Shown: positions 43,725 through 54,330 of the stretch, one piece after another
Numbering within the stretch: the first letter of the stretch is position 1
Layout of the letters: the number at the start of each line of letters is the position of its first letter
Assembly: GCF_020382885.2 (NCBI RefSeq)
Contig: NC_058512.1
Location: 9,698,802 to 9,762,801, forward strand
Source: Scatophagus argus
Taxonomy: Eukaryota; Chordata; Actinopteri; Scatophagidae
Direction: 5' to 3'
Length of the DNA: 64,000 nucleotides
The notes under the pieces: generated by a model
The model's input: only the letters and a program-made list of their open reading frames with translations
Told to the model about the DNA's origin: nothing
Databases searched by the model: none
Program-made: the position numbers and the translations under genes

Positions 43725-46700
43725 TTAGTATCCAGCGGATTGTCCCTTCTTTCTGCCATCTGAAACGGCCACAACGCATCCATTCTCCTTTTCCACGGCA
43801 TTGACGACATTGAAGAAATAGTCCGTGTTCTTAACTTTGTGTCCAAGATCTTTGAGGCCATCTATCACAGACTGACAGAACACAAAACACACACAGAATA
43901 GTGAATACCACTTATCCTCCTTCACTTTCAAAACTGATTATAGGTAGATTCAATTTGTAGGATTATGGTAATCTCCACCAGAATCCATTAACTCAAATAG
44001 AAATGTTGTTCATCAAATAAAAGCACACAGTCAAATGAATTTAAATTATATTAATGGACAGTGGGGATGACAGTGTGACTACCTCACCTTGTCAAAATTT
44101 GGCTCAAAATACACATTGTTCTTGGAATCAACAAACACTATAGGTGCAGCAATGGATTCTTTAAGAGTCATCCTCAGCCACAGGCGATTCATAATTGACT
44201 GCAAAAATAAAAGAGAATCATGTAAGTGAACAAGTAAGCAGACAAACAAGTATGCAAACAGAGTTCAGATGAGTTACCAAGGCCACTGCTGAGGTAATCA
44301 TGCTTCCTCCCGATCCACCAATCACAAGGAGCCTTCCAGACTTTGACTCAAGTATTACTGGAGCCATTGAGGAAGGAGGTTGTTCACCTATGACAACAAT
44401 TACACTCCATATCAGACTGAAAAAGACTAGGAGACTACATTAAGTAATGTCATTAATTCAGTTGCCTTAGACTGGAAGGCCATGTTGATGTCAGAGACTT
44501 TACCTGCTTTCACTGCATCTGTTCTCCCACAGAAATCAGACAGCTCATTGTTGAGGATGATGCCTGTTTGTGGAGAGTAAATGGCTCCTCCAAATCTACA
44601 AAACAAAATCACAACAAAGCAACTGACTGGATAAAACATTATATGACAGTTAATATGACAAGACATAAAGAAGATACAGAAATGTACTGCGTGAAGGGGC
44701 TTCCTGCTCACACTTCGTTTATTGTGCTGGTGGCAGAGACAGCAAGTCCATCTTCATCCAGGACAGACACATGTGTCGTCCCAAAGCGATCAGTAGAGGG
44801 CTTAACATTGTAGTAGGAGGCATCATGGGTGCTGTTTGAAAAAATCTTCTTCCTGATGCGACTAATGAAGGAAGGATCAATCAAATGCTCTGCACTCTGA
44901 AAGAAGAATATCATGATGAGACTGGTGAAGGATATAACAACATCCTGTATTCTGCTGGTTGAGCTGAAATTAGACTGTATGTCGGATTACTTTTAACCTT
45001 CTGGGGTTGGTTTTCTTTCTTTGTGGCATTTTTTGATTTAATTGGACAGCTTTCAGTGTAAGTAAAGACACGCAGGGTGGGGGCGTGTGACATGGAAGCA
45101 GATAAATGGAAAGAAGAAGTTTAACATTTTCAGCATGTTATGTGCTGAATTATTTCTCAGTTGGGACTGGGACCAGTTGTCAGGCACTCAGCAGATTGCT
45201 CAGTTAGGCAATAGTTGTTTTTCTTTTTCTTTTTCTTTTTCTTTTTTTTTTTTTCTTTTTTTTTTTTTTTTACAATTTTTACGCTCAGTTTTTTAAAACA
45301 AACAAACAAATGAAGTAAATGGCACATGGTAATCAGTGAGCTTTAGAAGTGTGAATTTGGTTACATTTGGGCAGAACCAGGAGTTTACAGTATTTGTGCT
45401 AAGCTAAATTATCTTACTCAGTCATATGCAGCTGCTAATTTCATATTTAAGTTACAGACATGAGAATGGTACTGGTAAGCACATTTCCCACAAAGCTGAA
45501 CTTCTCCTTTCACCACAAGGCCACTAGACTAAAATTATGACAGCCAACATGCGAGAAAGAGTCGTAGTAGTATTAATATTTGTGTCAACCTGCCCAAATT
45601 ACCAGCTAGTTGTTATATTTGTCTGTCTATCATTTGGTGCTGGTCAGCATACAGGACGCTTCTAAGGTCTTTTTTTTGCTGCCTGACCACAAACAAGGTG
45701 GATGACAACAGTGCCATCTCAGGATGTTGAACCGAAACAACGAGCTGAAAGACACTAAAAGACTCTATAAAGATGAGGGGGGCAGCAGAATCGGTTGACA
45801 GTTGCAGCTGTTAAACTGTGAGATATTTTATTTGAACATGTGTATCTGTTTTAATGTGTTTTTAATTAATAAAATAATGAAAATTATCCCAACCTTGTCG
45901 TGATTAAAGTTAGGATCACAAATGCTCCTCCTTTGTCCATTAGCAAATTTGGCTGCCTCTATATAATGATGGTACATCTGAACCTTCTGGGAACCATCCA
46001 GGGAGCTGGGAGTAAACGAGAACCCTGCAGGAAAAAAAAGGAGAACATCTCCTTCAACACGTACAACCAGCTCTACGATCTTTTGTGTTTTTACTTCTTT
46101 ATAATTTAGAGTTTAGAAAACATAAGCTAAAATTTAGATTAAATTGTAGAGTACAGGTGAGTTCAAGGTATCATGGGAGAGTCATCACATCACACAAAAC
46201 CTTTTATCAGTTTGAGAATGAAGGCGAGCAGGGGGCCCCCAGCAGGTGGTGGAGGGATGTGCATCAGAGTATCGTCCAGATCAACTGACCACGCATCCTC
46301 CACCCGAACCCGGAAGGACTTCAGATCTTCCATTTCTAATGTCCCGCCTAAGAGAAACATGCAGGAGACAGTTGTTTAATTTCTAATTGCCTTCCTACTT
46401 TACTTTTTTTGCAGTCCATAAAAGTATGTTTTCTTTTTCTGTCTGTTCAAGTATACACCCTCTGCTTGCCCAACCTATTTTGAGATTGTACTAACCTGCG
46501 TCTTTAATGTCACTGATTAATGCTTGTCCTATCTTGCCGGAGTAGAAGGCATCTGCCCCTTGCTCTGCAATTGTTTCCAAGGTTTCTGCGAGTTTAGGGA
46601 ACTTAAGGACATCTCTTTCACTCAAGACGGTTTTGTTCTTGTTGCAGAAAACTTCACTGGAAAAAAGTATCCATGTAAAAGAAGATATTATAACACAAGA

Positions 46701-49700
46701 AAGGAACACACTGGGAGATACTTAAGTGATTTGTGACCTCTTTGGTCCACTTTGTTAACAGAGAGTGACATTAAATTCAGGCAATTCATGAGATATCGCA
46801 TACATGTTCTGTACTCAACAATAAACATTCTCAAATGTTCTCCAGGAGTTTGCTTCTATATCTGTGTGCACACTTTCACGATAGCAGGCTGGAAGCATGA
46901 GTGTTTCAGATTTGTCACACCACACTTAACATCTTATGGACACCTTTTCACATCTTGCTTTCAAACATTTCTGAAAGAATATGAGCACTGGGTCAGTAAA
47001 CTCTGCTCCTGACAACCGTGCGCACCCTTGTGCAAATAGAATAAACCAATCATTTTCACTAATCCAACAAGTCTTGAAATGAGCCTGTCAGCTGGGCGAA
47101 ACTATTATGCGATGTGAAATCCTGAAAGTTGGTCAACTGTTAACCAGAGTTACATAAAACTGCCTTGAAATTCATTTAACCGGTGATTCATAGGAGCCCT
47201 TTGCTCCAAGACTTCTGCAGTGACATAAAGATGAGAAAAGGATCCAGTGAGTGCCCCTCAAACAATTATTATCAGAGTGGTAAGAAAAATCTATATTCTT
47301 CAAGTTACATTTTTGCTAATACTGATTACTGGAGACTTTTAAAAGCTCTCAGTCAGTAAGCCTTACCAGAGAGAGGAGGCTTCAATATGCCTTTTCACAA
47401 TAACAAATTTCAGGAGGTTTGCCAGAAATGGTGGCATATCGATGCCCTCCCTGGCCATTCTGATTGTTGGCTCAAACAGCTTGGCCCAGGGCAGCTTCCC
47501 ATACTGTCTGTGAACTGCCTCATAGCCCCGCAGCTCACCTGGAACGCCAATCCACTGGACTCCTACAATGTACAGTTGGGAAACAGTGAAGCTGCATTAA
47601 ATAAATAATACAAAATCAAATCACAACATCAAGTGGACTGACTGCAGAACAGAAAAAGACAAAATGTGTTTTTACTACATTTGGTGACATTATTAATTGG
47701 GACAAACAAATGTAATTTCAAATGTAAAATATTTGTTTAATGGTTAAAAAATAACATCTAATCTCAGCTGAGAGTTTTATATCTGTTTACAACTACCGGT
47801 ACACTGTAGTGCGCACCATTTATGATGTGGTTAAACAGTGTTTGGAAATGTGTGTAGGGTTCCTATAATTTCTACTTGAGTAAAAGAAGACACCTCAAAT
47901 GCAATTAAATGATTTTCAAAATAATGGAAAATGATTAATCGGAAACATTTCTGTGAGTTACTAGGATGACACTGCAATGACTAGCATGAGATGGAAATCT
48001 GAGTCATATACCACTATACCCTGATGAGCAACTCTGCCTACCTGTGCTGAAGCTGAGGGGTCCTGGGGGACAGTCATTTAAAAGGTTAACTTTGAAATTC
48101 TGTGGAACAGTCTCTCTGAAGTTGTAGACTTTAACATTTCCTGGGAAAAGATCAGCATGAATAATGATGAAACAATCATTCACAATCATTTGATAAGAAT
48201 TTAAATTTAAGTCACCCAAATGTATGAGAAGACCCACCAGTTTTATTCCTTATCATGACTATAGATCCTCCACCAATCCCCATGCTCTGGGGATTGACCA
48301 CAGATGTGCACAAAAGAGCTGCAATGGCGCCATCTACTGCTGAGCCCCCCTGCTCGAGCATGTTCCTGGAAAGAAATCATTTTACCTGAATTTATAAGAA
48401 GACTGTGAGCACACACAGTCTAATTAATCATCACATATTTGTCCAACCACACACAGTTGTACACATTTTTGATAGATGCATGCATCATTGAGGACCTCAG
48501 GGTTCAGTGTTTCAGGGTGTCGATGTGTTGTGCTGCCAAGAGACAAATATAAACCATGTGCTAATGCTTATGCAACATGCCAGGAAGTTGCCGATCATGG
48601 TGGTGATTTTTTCTCTTTCTCTTTCTTTCTTTCTTTCTCTTTCAAATATGACTTTTGAGGTATACTGTCTCTATTAGAAAATACAAGTGACTCGTTATAG
48701 TATCCAACAGAGTGGGAATCTCAAGTCTGAATACTCTTTGGTAGCTCTGAATGAGTCTTTTCTCTGAGAAGTTGGCATGGTCTCAGACAAGGGAACGTAG
48801 TTATGGCAATGAGTTGGCTCTGTTAAAGTGAGGGCGACTTGCCCTTGTAGTTTGAAGGGTTTAACAGAAGAAAAGATCTGATGAGGCTGAATTGCAGACT
48901 AAAATTGAATCAGTAGAGTCTAATTAGGGAGTCTCATGTGAATAGTGTAGACAAACAAATGCAATTGTTGATACCGGTTTGTCTTTATGCAGTAGATGCT
49001 ATAAACTGATGAATTTTTGAATGGGATGTTGTCCATAGAGGCACAAAATCAGGTATAGGCTCTTTATTTTGTGAAGTAGGCTTTGCAGCCCTCATCAAGT
49101 GATTTCAAGTGATTTCAGAGGGTGCTGATGAAAAGATTTTGAAAAAAGTGGTGACTGGGAACTAGCTCCCAGATTTTGTACCTAAGCGTTGAAGAGTTTG
49201 ACACCTTGGTCATTTGGGGTTATTGCTTACTCAGAAATTAAATATTATTGTTTCTGTCCTGATTAGATTAATTAAGTGGGGATGAAATTGAAAGATTTTG
49301 CTTAAATGGCTCCCAGCAGAAGAAATTCTGAAAGTTGAGAGAATCCAAAAGGTAAAAGGTATGATGCATCACTCCTAGAGCTTAAATCCATTGTCTCTGA
49401 ACCCTTGGCAAATCCTGGCAGTGGACTGCAGTGAATACAAAAGCCGGAAGATCTACATACACATTCCACTGAAACCCCCCCCCCCCCCCCACACACACAC
49501 AGACTATATTTGGACTCTGTAATGATAGAAGTCAAGTTCACATTGGTGTTCACCATTCAACAAAGTAAAAGGCAGTAAAAGGCCGAGTCTATTCACTCTA
49601 TGTTAGAAAGATTAACATGCATTAGTGTCTGTTTAGACCTGTTTTTGCCTTACAATTGCATCTAACAGGATAGTTTGGAAGTAAATCAAGACGAGCTGAG

Positions 49701-50257
49701 TAGAATCAAGGCTTGTCTGCACACACCTCTGTGGGTATTATTTCTATTCCTCAAGCAGAGCCTATCAAATCTCTTAAACTGCTTATCTCATTGCTCCGTT
49801 CAGTTTTTTTTTTTTAATCTCAATCACATGGAGCAAAGAAGTGCAGCCTGATAGCAAACCTCTGAATAACTAAACTCATTTGTCTGAATAAAGACACAGA
49901 TATGATGGAAATACTGTATGTCTTGTTACACCAATTAACTTCCAAACTACAAAAAAAAATTAACCCATTCACGGTTTTATTTAAAGGTTTAACATACAGT
50001 ACGTCAAAGCAGTCTCAGGTCAAATTACGCATTGATTAAACCAGACTTCCTCCCCGTCAGAGAAAGACTTGGAAAGTTACTTACCTGCCGACCTCGGAAC
50101 AAAGCTGCGAGTCTGCAGACACAGCCGCATGTTTGAAGCTGCCTCTGGGACATCCTGTGGCAGCAAGTAAGGCGATGAACAGACAGACGAGAGCCACAGC
50201 GCAAATTACGACAGCCAAGATAAAGCAACATAGCAGCCACGGCTTATATTTAGCCAT
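43725..50257 (-). CDS. ggt5: Gamma-glutamyltransferase 5 (leukotriene C4 hydrolase type), complete
   Basis: Twelve coding exons on the minus strand: 50257-50085, 48365-48238, 48140-48042, 47562-47367, 46656-46496, 46347-46201, 46024-45894, 44896-44712, 44595-44504, 44387-44278, 44198-44088 and 43871-43725. The total is 1680 nt, 559 aa. A signal-anchor helix (WLLCCFILAVVICAVALVCL) makes it a type II ectoenzyme. [37 protein letters not shown] and GIILNNEL are GGT5-like rather than GGT1-like wording. RETVP (substrate Arg), FGTTHVS (catalytic and autocleavage Thr385), SSM and GGSGG are intact. The C-terminus GRKKGQSAGY is typical. Members of this branch act on glutathione conjugates such as leukotriene C4. 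Exon 9 is 36 nt shorter than in ggt1 and removes a loop before SSM. An upstream in-frame ATG at 50278 would add seven residues; both starts have weak context. I chose 50257 because MAKYKPW fits the family. Confidence 0.94.
45225..45272. repeat. T-rich low-complexity tract in ggt5 intron 7
   Basis: CTTTTT units grading into pure T. On the gene strand this is an A/G-rich run. Confidence 0.9.
45338..45515. repeat. Half copy of the fold-back interspersed repeat (copy 4)
   Basis: Shares AGTGAGCTTTAGAA, GCTAAGCTAA, CAGCTGCT and ACATGAGAATGGTA with the other copies, in the order expected of one half of the element. It lies in ggt5 intron 7. Confidence 0.45.
48607..48643. repeat. (TTTC)n-like tract in ggt5 intron 1
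   Basis: Pyrimidine-only run of TTTC and TTTCTC units. Confidence 0.9.
49475..49502. repeat. Poly-C followed by (AC)n in ggt5 intron 1
   Basis: About 16 C residues directly followed by about six AC units. The exact length may be unreliable in the assembly. Confidence 0.85.
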
Positions 50258-50279
50258 TAAACTTTTTGTGGAGCACATT

Positions 50280-51420
50280 TAGTTTTGGAGGAACTGTTGC
50301 TGCTGCAGCTCAGTGCGCACACACGCTCAGTGAGTGAGGCGTGCTTTAATCCCGAACATGGATTCAGCCCTCCCCTCCATCAACTGGCTACTGTGCTGAT
50401 GTTAAAGCAGAGTGAATCAGTCTTCCACAATTCAGAGGAAATAACTATGATGTCACAGGCTTTCTCAGTGTTTTTTTTTAATTATTATTATTACTTTTTT
50501 TCTTCTTTTATGTGGGGGTGGTTTGGGTTGTTTTTAGCGAGCGTCCAACATAAATAAATGAGGCTACAATTTTAGACTCTGAATGCTTTTTTATTTCCCT
50601 GCAGTTTGTTAGAGCTGCTCTTTGGAGATTGACTTTCACCAATTATGTGTTTCACCCTTGCACAACAGTGACTTTCACTTCGTTTTTCCCCGCAGCTCCG
50701 ACATTCCCATGGTCTGACCCATAGTGACAGGAAACAGCTTTTGGATGTGACTTCTGTGTCAGTGACACAGCGAGTGTTTTAACTGAGAGTCCAGGGTTTC
50801 ATATTTGCAAAAACTGACCATTTTTTAAACTGGCAGTTTGCAATCAACACAGCACTGTAGTAAGTTTTTATTGTTTCACAGAGGAATAACAAACATATCT
50901 GTCGTTTGTAACATTTGATATAATATCATGGGACAAATCCTCTGATCTCTTCTCCTCTGTTGAGTTCAATAGGTGTTTAAGAAGTACAGGATTTGACAAT
51001 CTGCACTTTTATGTTTACATTAATATAATAATGGTAACAAAATAATTACCTTTACCATCAGCTGTTGAGCAGCTCTGAGAGATCTGGGTCCATGTGTCTT
51101 TCTCTGTCACACTCCTGTCTACCTCCAAAAGCAGCTTGAAAACATTTGAATAGTGACATCACTGTATAACTGGTGAGTCAAAAGCCGCTCACCGAGGGAG
51201 TCGTGAGGCGTGATGCACTTAAGAAAGTCACATACCTCTACTGAGGTGTTGTTGAGGGTCTACCAAATGAGAATTATTTTGGGTTCTTTGTGATTTTGTT
51301 GCAGCACATGTTGACCATCCTCAGATTCTCCAGATGACTGGTCTACCCCTAAGCTGTGTCAATTGGCAGAACAGACTGAAACAGAAACATGGCTCTCATG
51401 AGAACAAAGCTGCTGTTAAC
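50280..51420. other. Upstream region of ggt5, no gene seen
   Basis: About 1.1 kb between the ggt5 start codon and the LINE cluster. It must contain the ggt5 promoter and 5' UTR. No convincing TATA or CCAAT box at a fixed distance was recognised. A T-rich run lies near 50469-50510. Confidence 0.5.
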
Positions 51421-52172
51421 ACCTCAGTTTCCAAATGTCATCCAGCCATCCTTCCAGCCTGGGTGGTGGTGGCAGTAGACTAAGCACGGTATTCCAGATG
51501 TCCCTCTCCCCCTGCAATGTTTTTCAGCTCCTCCTGGGGGATCCCAGACCAGGTGGGATATGTAATCCCTCCAGTGAATTCTGGTTCTGCCCTGGGGTCT
51601 CCTCCCATTTGAATGTGCCTGGAAAACCTCCAAAAGAGAGGATGCCAGAACCACTTCAGCTAACTCTTTTCGGCAAAAAGGAGAGGATTCTCCAATTTAA
51701 GCTCCCTTCAGATGTTCGAGCTCTTCACCCTATCTCTAAGGCTAAGTCTGGGCTTAAAGACATGAGGAAACTCATTTCATCTCATTATTTCAGTCACTAC
51801 CCAGAGCTCATGACCCTAGATGAGGATTGGAATACATATCAAACGGTAGATCGACAGGTAAAATGACATGTTTGCTCGGCTTGTGATCAGAGGTTTTCTG
51901 GCAGAGACGGACTTGACAGTGCTGACTCTCATCTCAGATGTTTCACACTTGGCTACAAACTGCTCCAGTGTAAGCTGAGGGTCATGGACTGATGAAGCCA
52001 ACAGAGCCATGTCACCTGCAAAAACAGAGGTCTAGTTCTGAGATTCCCAAATTGGGCACACTACTCACCCCAGCTGTGCCTGGAGATCCTGTCCATGACT
52101 ATCATGAACAGGATTGGAAAGAAGGGAAAGGGAGGGAGTCCAGCACCTAGTGAAAACGTGGGTGGACTCTAC
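51421..52172 (-). mobile_element. RTE/Rex3-like LINE fragment, 3' part, decayed
   Basis: Read on the minus strand, 51424-51654 translates to RRPQGRTRIHWRDYISHLVW and ends GRMDGW-like (PGWKDGW). This is the end of the reverse transcriptase ORF typical of fish RTE/Rex3 elements. Further upstream on that strand the antisense of GTTTTTCAGCTCCTCCTGGG, CATTACCCAGAGCTCATGACC-like and GATGAAGCCAACAG phrases matches the same family with indels. The frame is broken, so it is inactive. The plus-strand ORF at 51435-51866 is its antisense shadow. The family assignment rests on my recollection of the consensus. Confidence 0.65.
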
Positions 52173-54205
52173 ATCAGAATCAGAATCAAAAAAGACTTTA
52201 TTGCCATTGTAAGTGAAGAGGTTTCACATTACTAGGAATTTGTCTTGGTGATTGGTGCATACATAGAACGTAACAAGTAACATATAATAGAAGAATAAAA
52301 TAAAATAAAATAGAATAAGGTAAAACAAAATAAAATAACATATGTAAAATTAATATGTTTCTGGAGGTAGTCCAAAAGTGAGGTAGTGCAGGGTGGAGTA
52401 TAGTGCAAGTGGGTGAGGTAAACAGTGCAAATGAACAGCAGGTGGTTAATGACATGAGCAAAAATCAGTGTAGGGCAGCATGTTAATCAGCTGGTGTTCA
52501 ACAGTCCAAGGGGGAAAGAAACTGGGGAAGAAACTGTTCTTGTGGCGTGAGCTGATGGTCAGCTCCCACTTGAGGTCCCAGGTAATGGTGGTACCCAGGA
52601 AGCGGAAGGAGTCCACCATGAGGATGGGGGTGTCTGTCAGGGTGAGGGGGAGCGATGGAGCCGGCACTTTCCGAAAGTCTATGATCATCTCCACTGTCTT
52701 CTGGGCATTCAGCTCCAGGTGGTTGTTGCCGCACCAGGACACCAGATGGTCCACCTCCCTCCTGTAGGCGGACTCATCCCCGTCCGAGATGAGACCACTG
52801 AGGGTGGTGTCGTCTGCAAACTTAATCAGCTTGACAGACTGGTGGCCGGAGGTGCAGCAGTTGGTGTAGAGGGAGAAGAGCAGAGGGGAAAGTACACAGC
52901 CCTGGGGGGTACCGGTGCTGATGGTGCGGGTGTCCGAGACATTCTTTCCCAGCCTCACATGCTGTTTCCTGTCTGTCAGGAAGTCAGTGATCCACCGGCA
53001 GATGGGGTCAGGCACATTCAGCAGGGACAGCTTGTCCTGGAGGAGAGCTGGGCGGATCGTATTGAAGGCAAACAAGATCCTAACGCAGGTTCCCAGGGAG
53101 TCCAGATGCCAGATGGAATGTAGAGTCAGGTTGTCTACAGACCTGTTGGCTCTGTAGGCAAACTGCAGGGGGTCCAGGAGGGGGGTTGTGATTGACTTAA
53201 GGTGGGACAGAACCAGGCGCTCAAATGACTTCATGACTACAGATGTAAATGCCACAGATCTGTAATCATTAAGTCCAGCGATCCTCGGCTTCTTGGGGAC
53301 TGGAACTATGGTGGAGACTTTGAAGCAGACTGACACATGGCATGACTCCAGAGAGGTGTTGAAAATGTCTGTGAACACTGTCTGACTGAGTCAGCTCGTC
53401 CGCAGTGTCTCAGAGTGGAGGGGGACACACTGTCTGATCCAGGACCCTTGTGAGGGTTCAGTTTCCTGAACAGCTTGTTAACATCCTCCTCCTGGATAAA
53501 GAGGGCTGTGGTGGAGGAGGAGGGGTCTGAGGTGGATACTGGTGGAATGACTTCAGGGGTGTGGGGGGTGTGAATGGCCGTGTTGATGGGGTGAGTGGGG
53601 GTGTCAGGGATGGCAGATAGTCCATCAAAGCGACAGGGCTTTAGGCTTGTAGTTGGTGATTTGCCTAAGCCCTTTCCACACAGAGGCCGAGTCATTAGCT
53701 GAGAAATGCTATTGAAGTTTCTCAGAGTACAGTGATTTAGCACTTCTCACCTCCTTGCTAAACCTGTACTTGGCCTCTTTGTAGCTGTCTCTATCCCCCT
53801 TCTGAATGCAGCCTCCTTCTCTAGCCTCAGCTGTTTGAGTTTAGCTGTGAAGTAGTACGCGCTGAGCTTCGTGCGCGTCCGCACTCGGCGGGATGTAAAC
53901 AGCGTCCAGAATGAATGAAGCAAACTCACACAGAGAGTAAAAGGGCTTACAGTGTATGAATAAGTACTCCAGAGCAGGAGAACAGTGCTGGGAGATCACA
54001 GTCACATTGGTACACCAGCCGCTGTTGATGTAAAAACAGACACCTCCACCTTTAGTTTTGCCGAAAAGTTCCTTGTGACGATGCGCTCGGAGAAGTTGGA
54101 ATCCCTCCAGCTGCAGCGTGCAGTCCGGTATTTGTCCACAAAGCCACGTCTCTGTGAAGCACAAAACACAAGATGAAGAAAAGTCCCTGTTATTTCTCAT
54201 CATAC
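52173..54205 (-). mobile_element. CR1/L2-group LINE, 5' truncated, internally deleted, inactive
   Basis: On the minus strand, an endonuclease N-terminal part (VLCFTETWL, GGGVCFYINSGW, YIPPSADAHEAQR) occupies 54203 to about 53857. It then joins directly, out of frame, to a linker (FTAKLKQLRLEKEAAF), so the second half of the endonuclease is deleted. The RT start (KLNPHKGPGSDSVSPSTLRH) at about 53460 is separated by a frameshift near 53395 from the RT frame 53378-52446. That frame carries STIVPVPKKPRIAGLNDYRS, TPQGCVLSPLLFSLYTN and FADDT (52809-52820). The 3' end is at about 52173, with tandem TGATTCTGATTCTGA reading outwards after an ATGGCAATAAA phrase. It is clearly a dead copy. Confidence 0.85.
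52446..53378 (-). pseudogene. Reverse transcriptase ORF of the CR1/L2-group LINE (defective)
   Basis: This 310-codon frame covers most of the RT domain: fingers (VPVPKKPRIAGLNDYRS), FAYRANRSVDNL, QGCVLSPLLFSLYTN and the FADDTTLSGL catalytic box. A terminal LELNAQKTVEMIIDFRK and FRFLGTTI segment follows. The stretch RILFAFNTI (53056-53085) is shorter than in family members, where a conserved Asp (motif A) sits between the hydrophobic strand and AFNT. That catalytic Asp is absent here, and part of the preceding helix is lost (NLTLHSIWHLDS). The upstream portion (53743-53306) is in another frame. Conclusion: non-functional. Confidence 0.85.
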
Positions 54206-54330
54206 ATTGCTCTTTCTGAATCTGAGGTTCAACAGCAAGTCAGAGCCTCCTTTTCAGCAACCTGGAATCAACTGAGCTGAGCAGTGTGATACCCCATGCT
54301 TTAAAGTCTGGCCAACACATGCTTGCCAAG
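54206..54330 (-). mobile_element. RTE/Rex3-like LINE fragment, continuation on the other side of the L2-group insert
   Basis: The plus strand has CTGAATCTGAGGTTCAACAG, CAGAGCCTCC and GAGCTGAGCAGTGTGATACC. I recognise these as an internal antisense part of the fish RTE/Rex3 consensus (the ...CTGAATCCGAGGTTCGAC... and GGCTGAGGAGTGTGATCCC region). Its place and orientation are those expected if the L2-group element inserted into the same element as 51421-52172. The right-hand limit is vague. Confidence 0.45.

Larger units (their letters stand above)
48366..50084 (-). other. ggt5 intron 1, no gene seen
   Basis: A 1.7 kb intron with a pyrimidine TTTC tract (48607-48643) and a poly-C plus CA tract (49475-49502). 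The other ggt5 introns over 300 bp are 47563-48041, 46657-47366 and 44897-45893. Apart from the repeat copy and T-rich tract listed in the last one, they hold nothing recognisable. Confidence 0.7.

Noticed and set aside
51435..51866. 143-codon plus-strand frame
   Set aside because: It is the antisense of an RTE/Rex3-like LINE whose own coding strand is minus.
52719..53123. 134-codon plus-strand frame
   Set aside because: It is antisense to the LINE reverse transcriptase frame.
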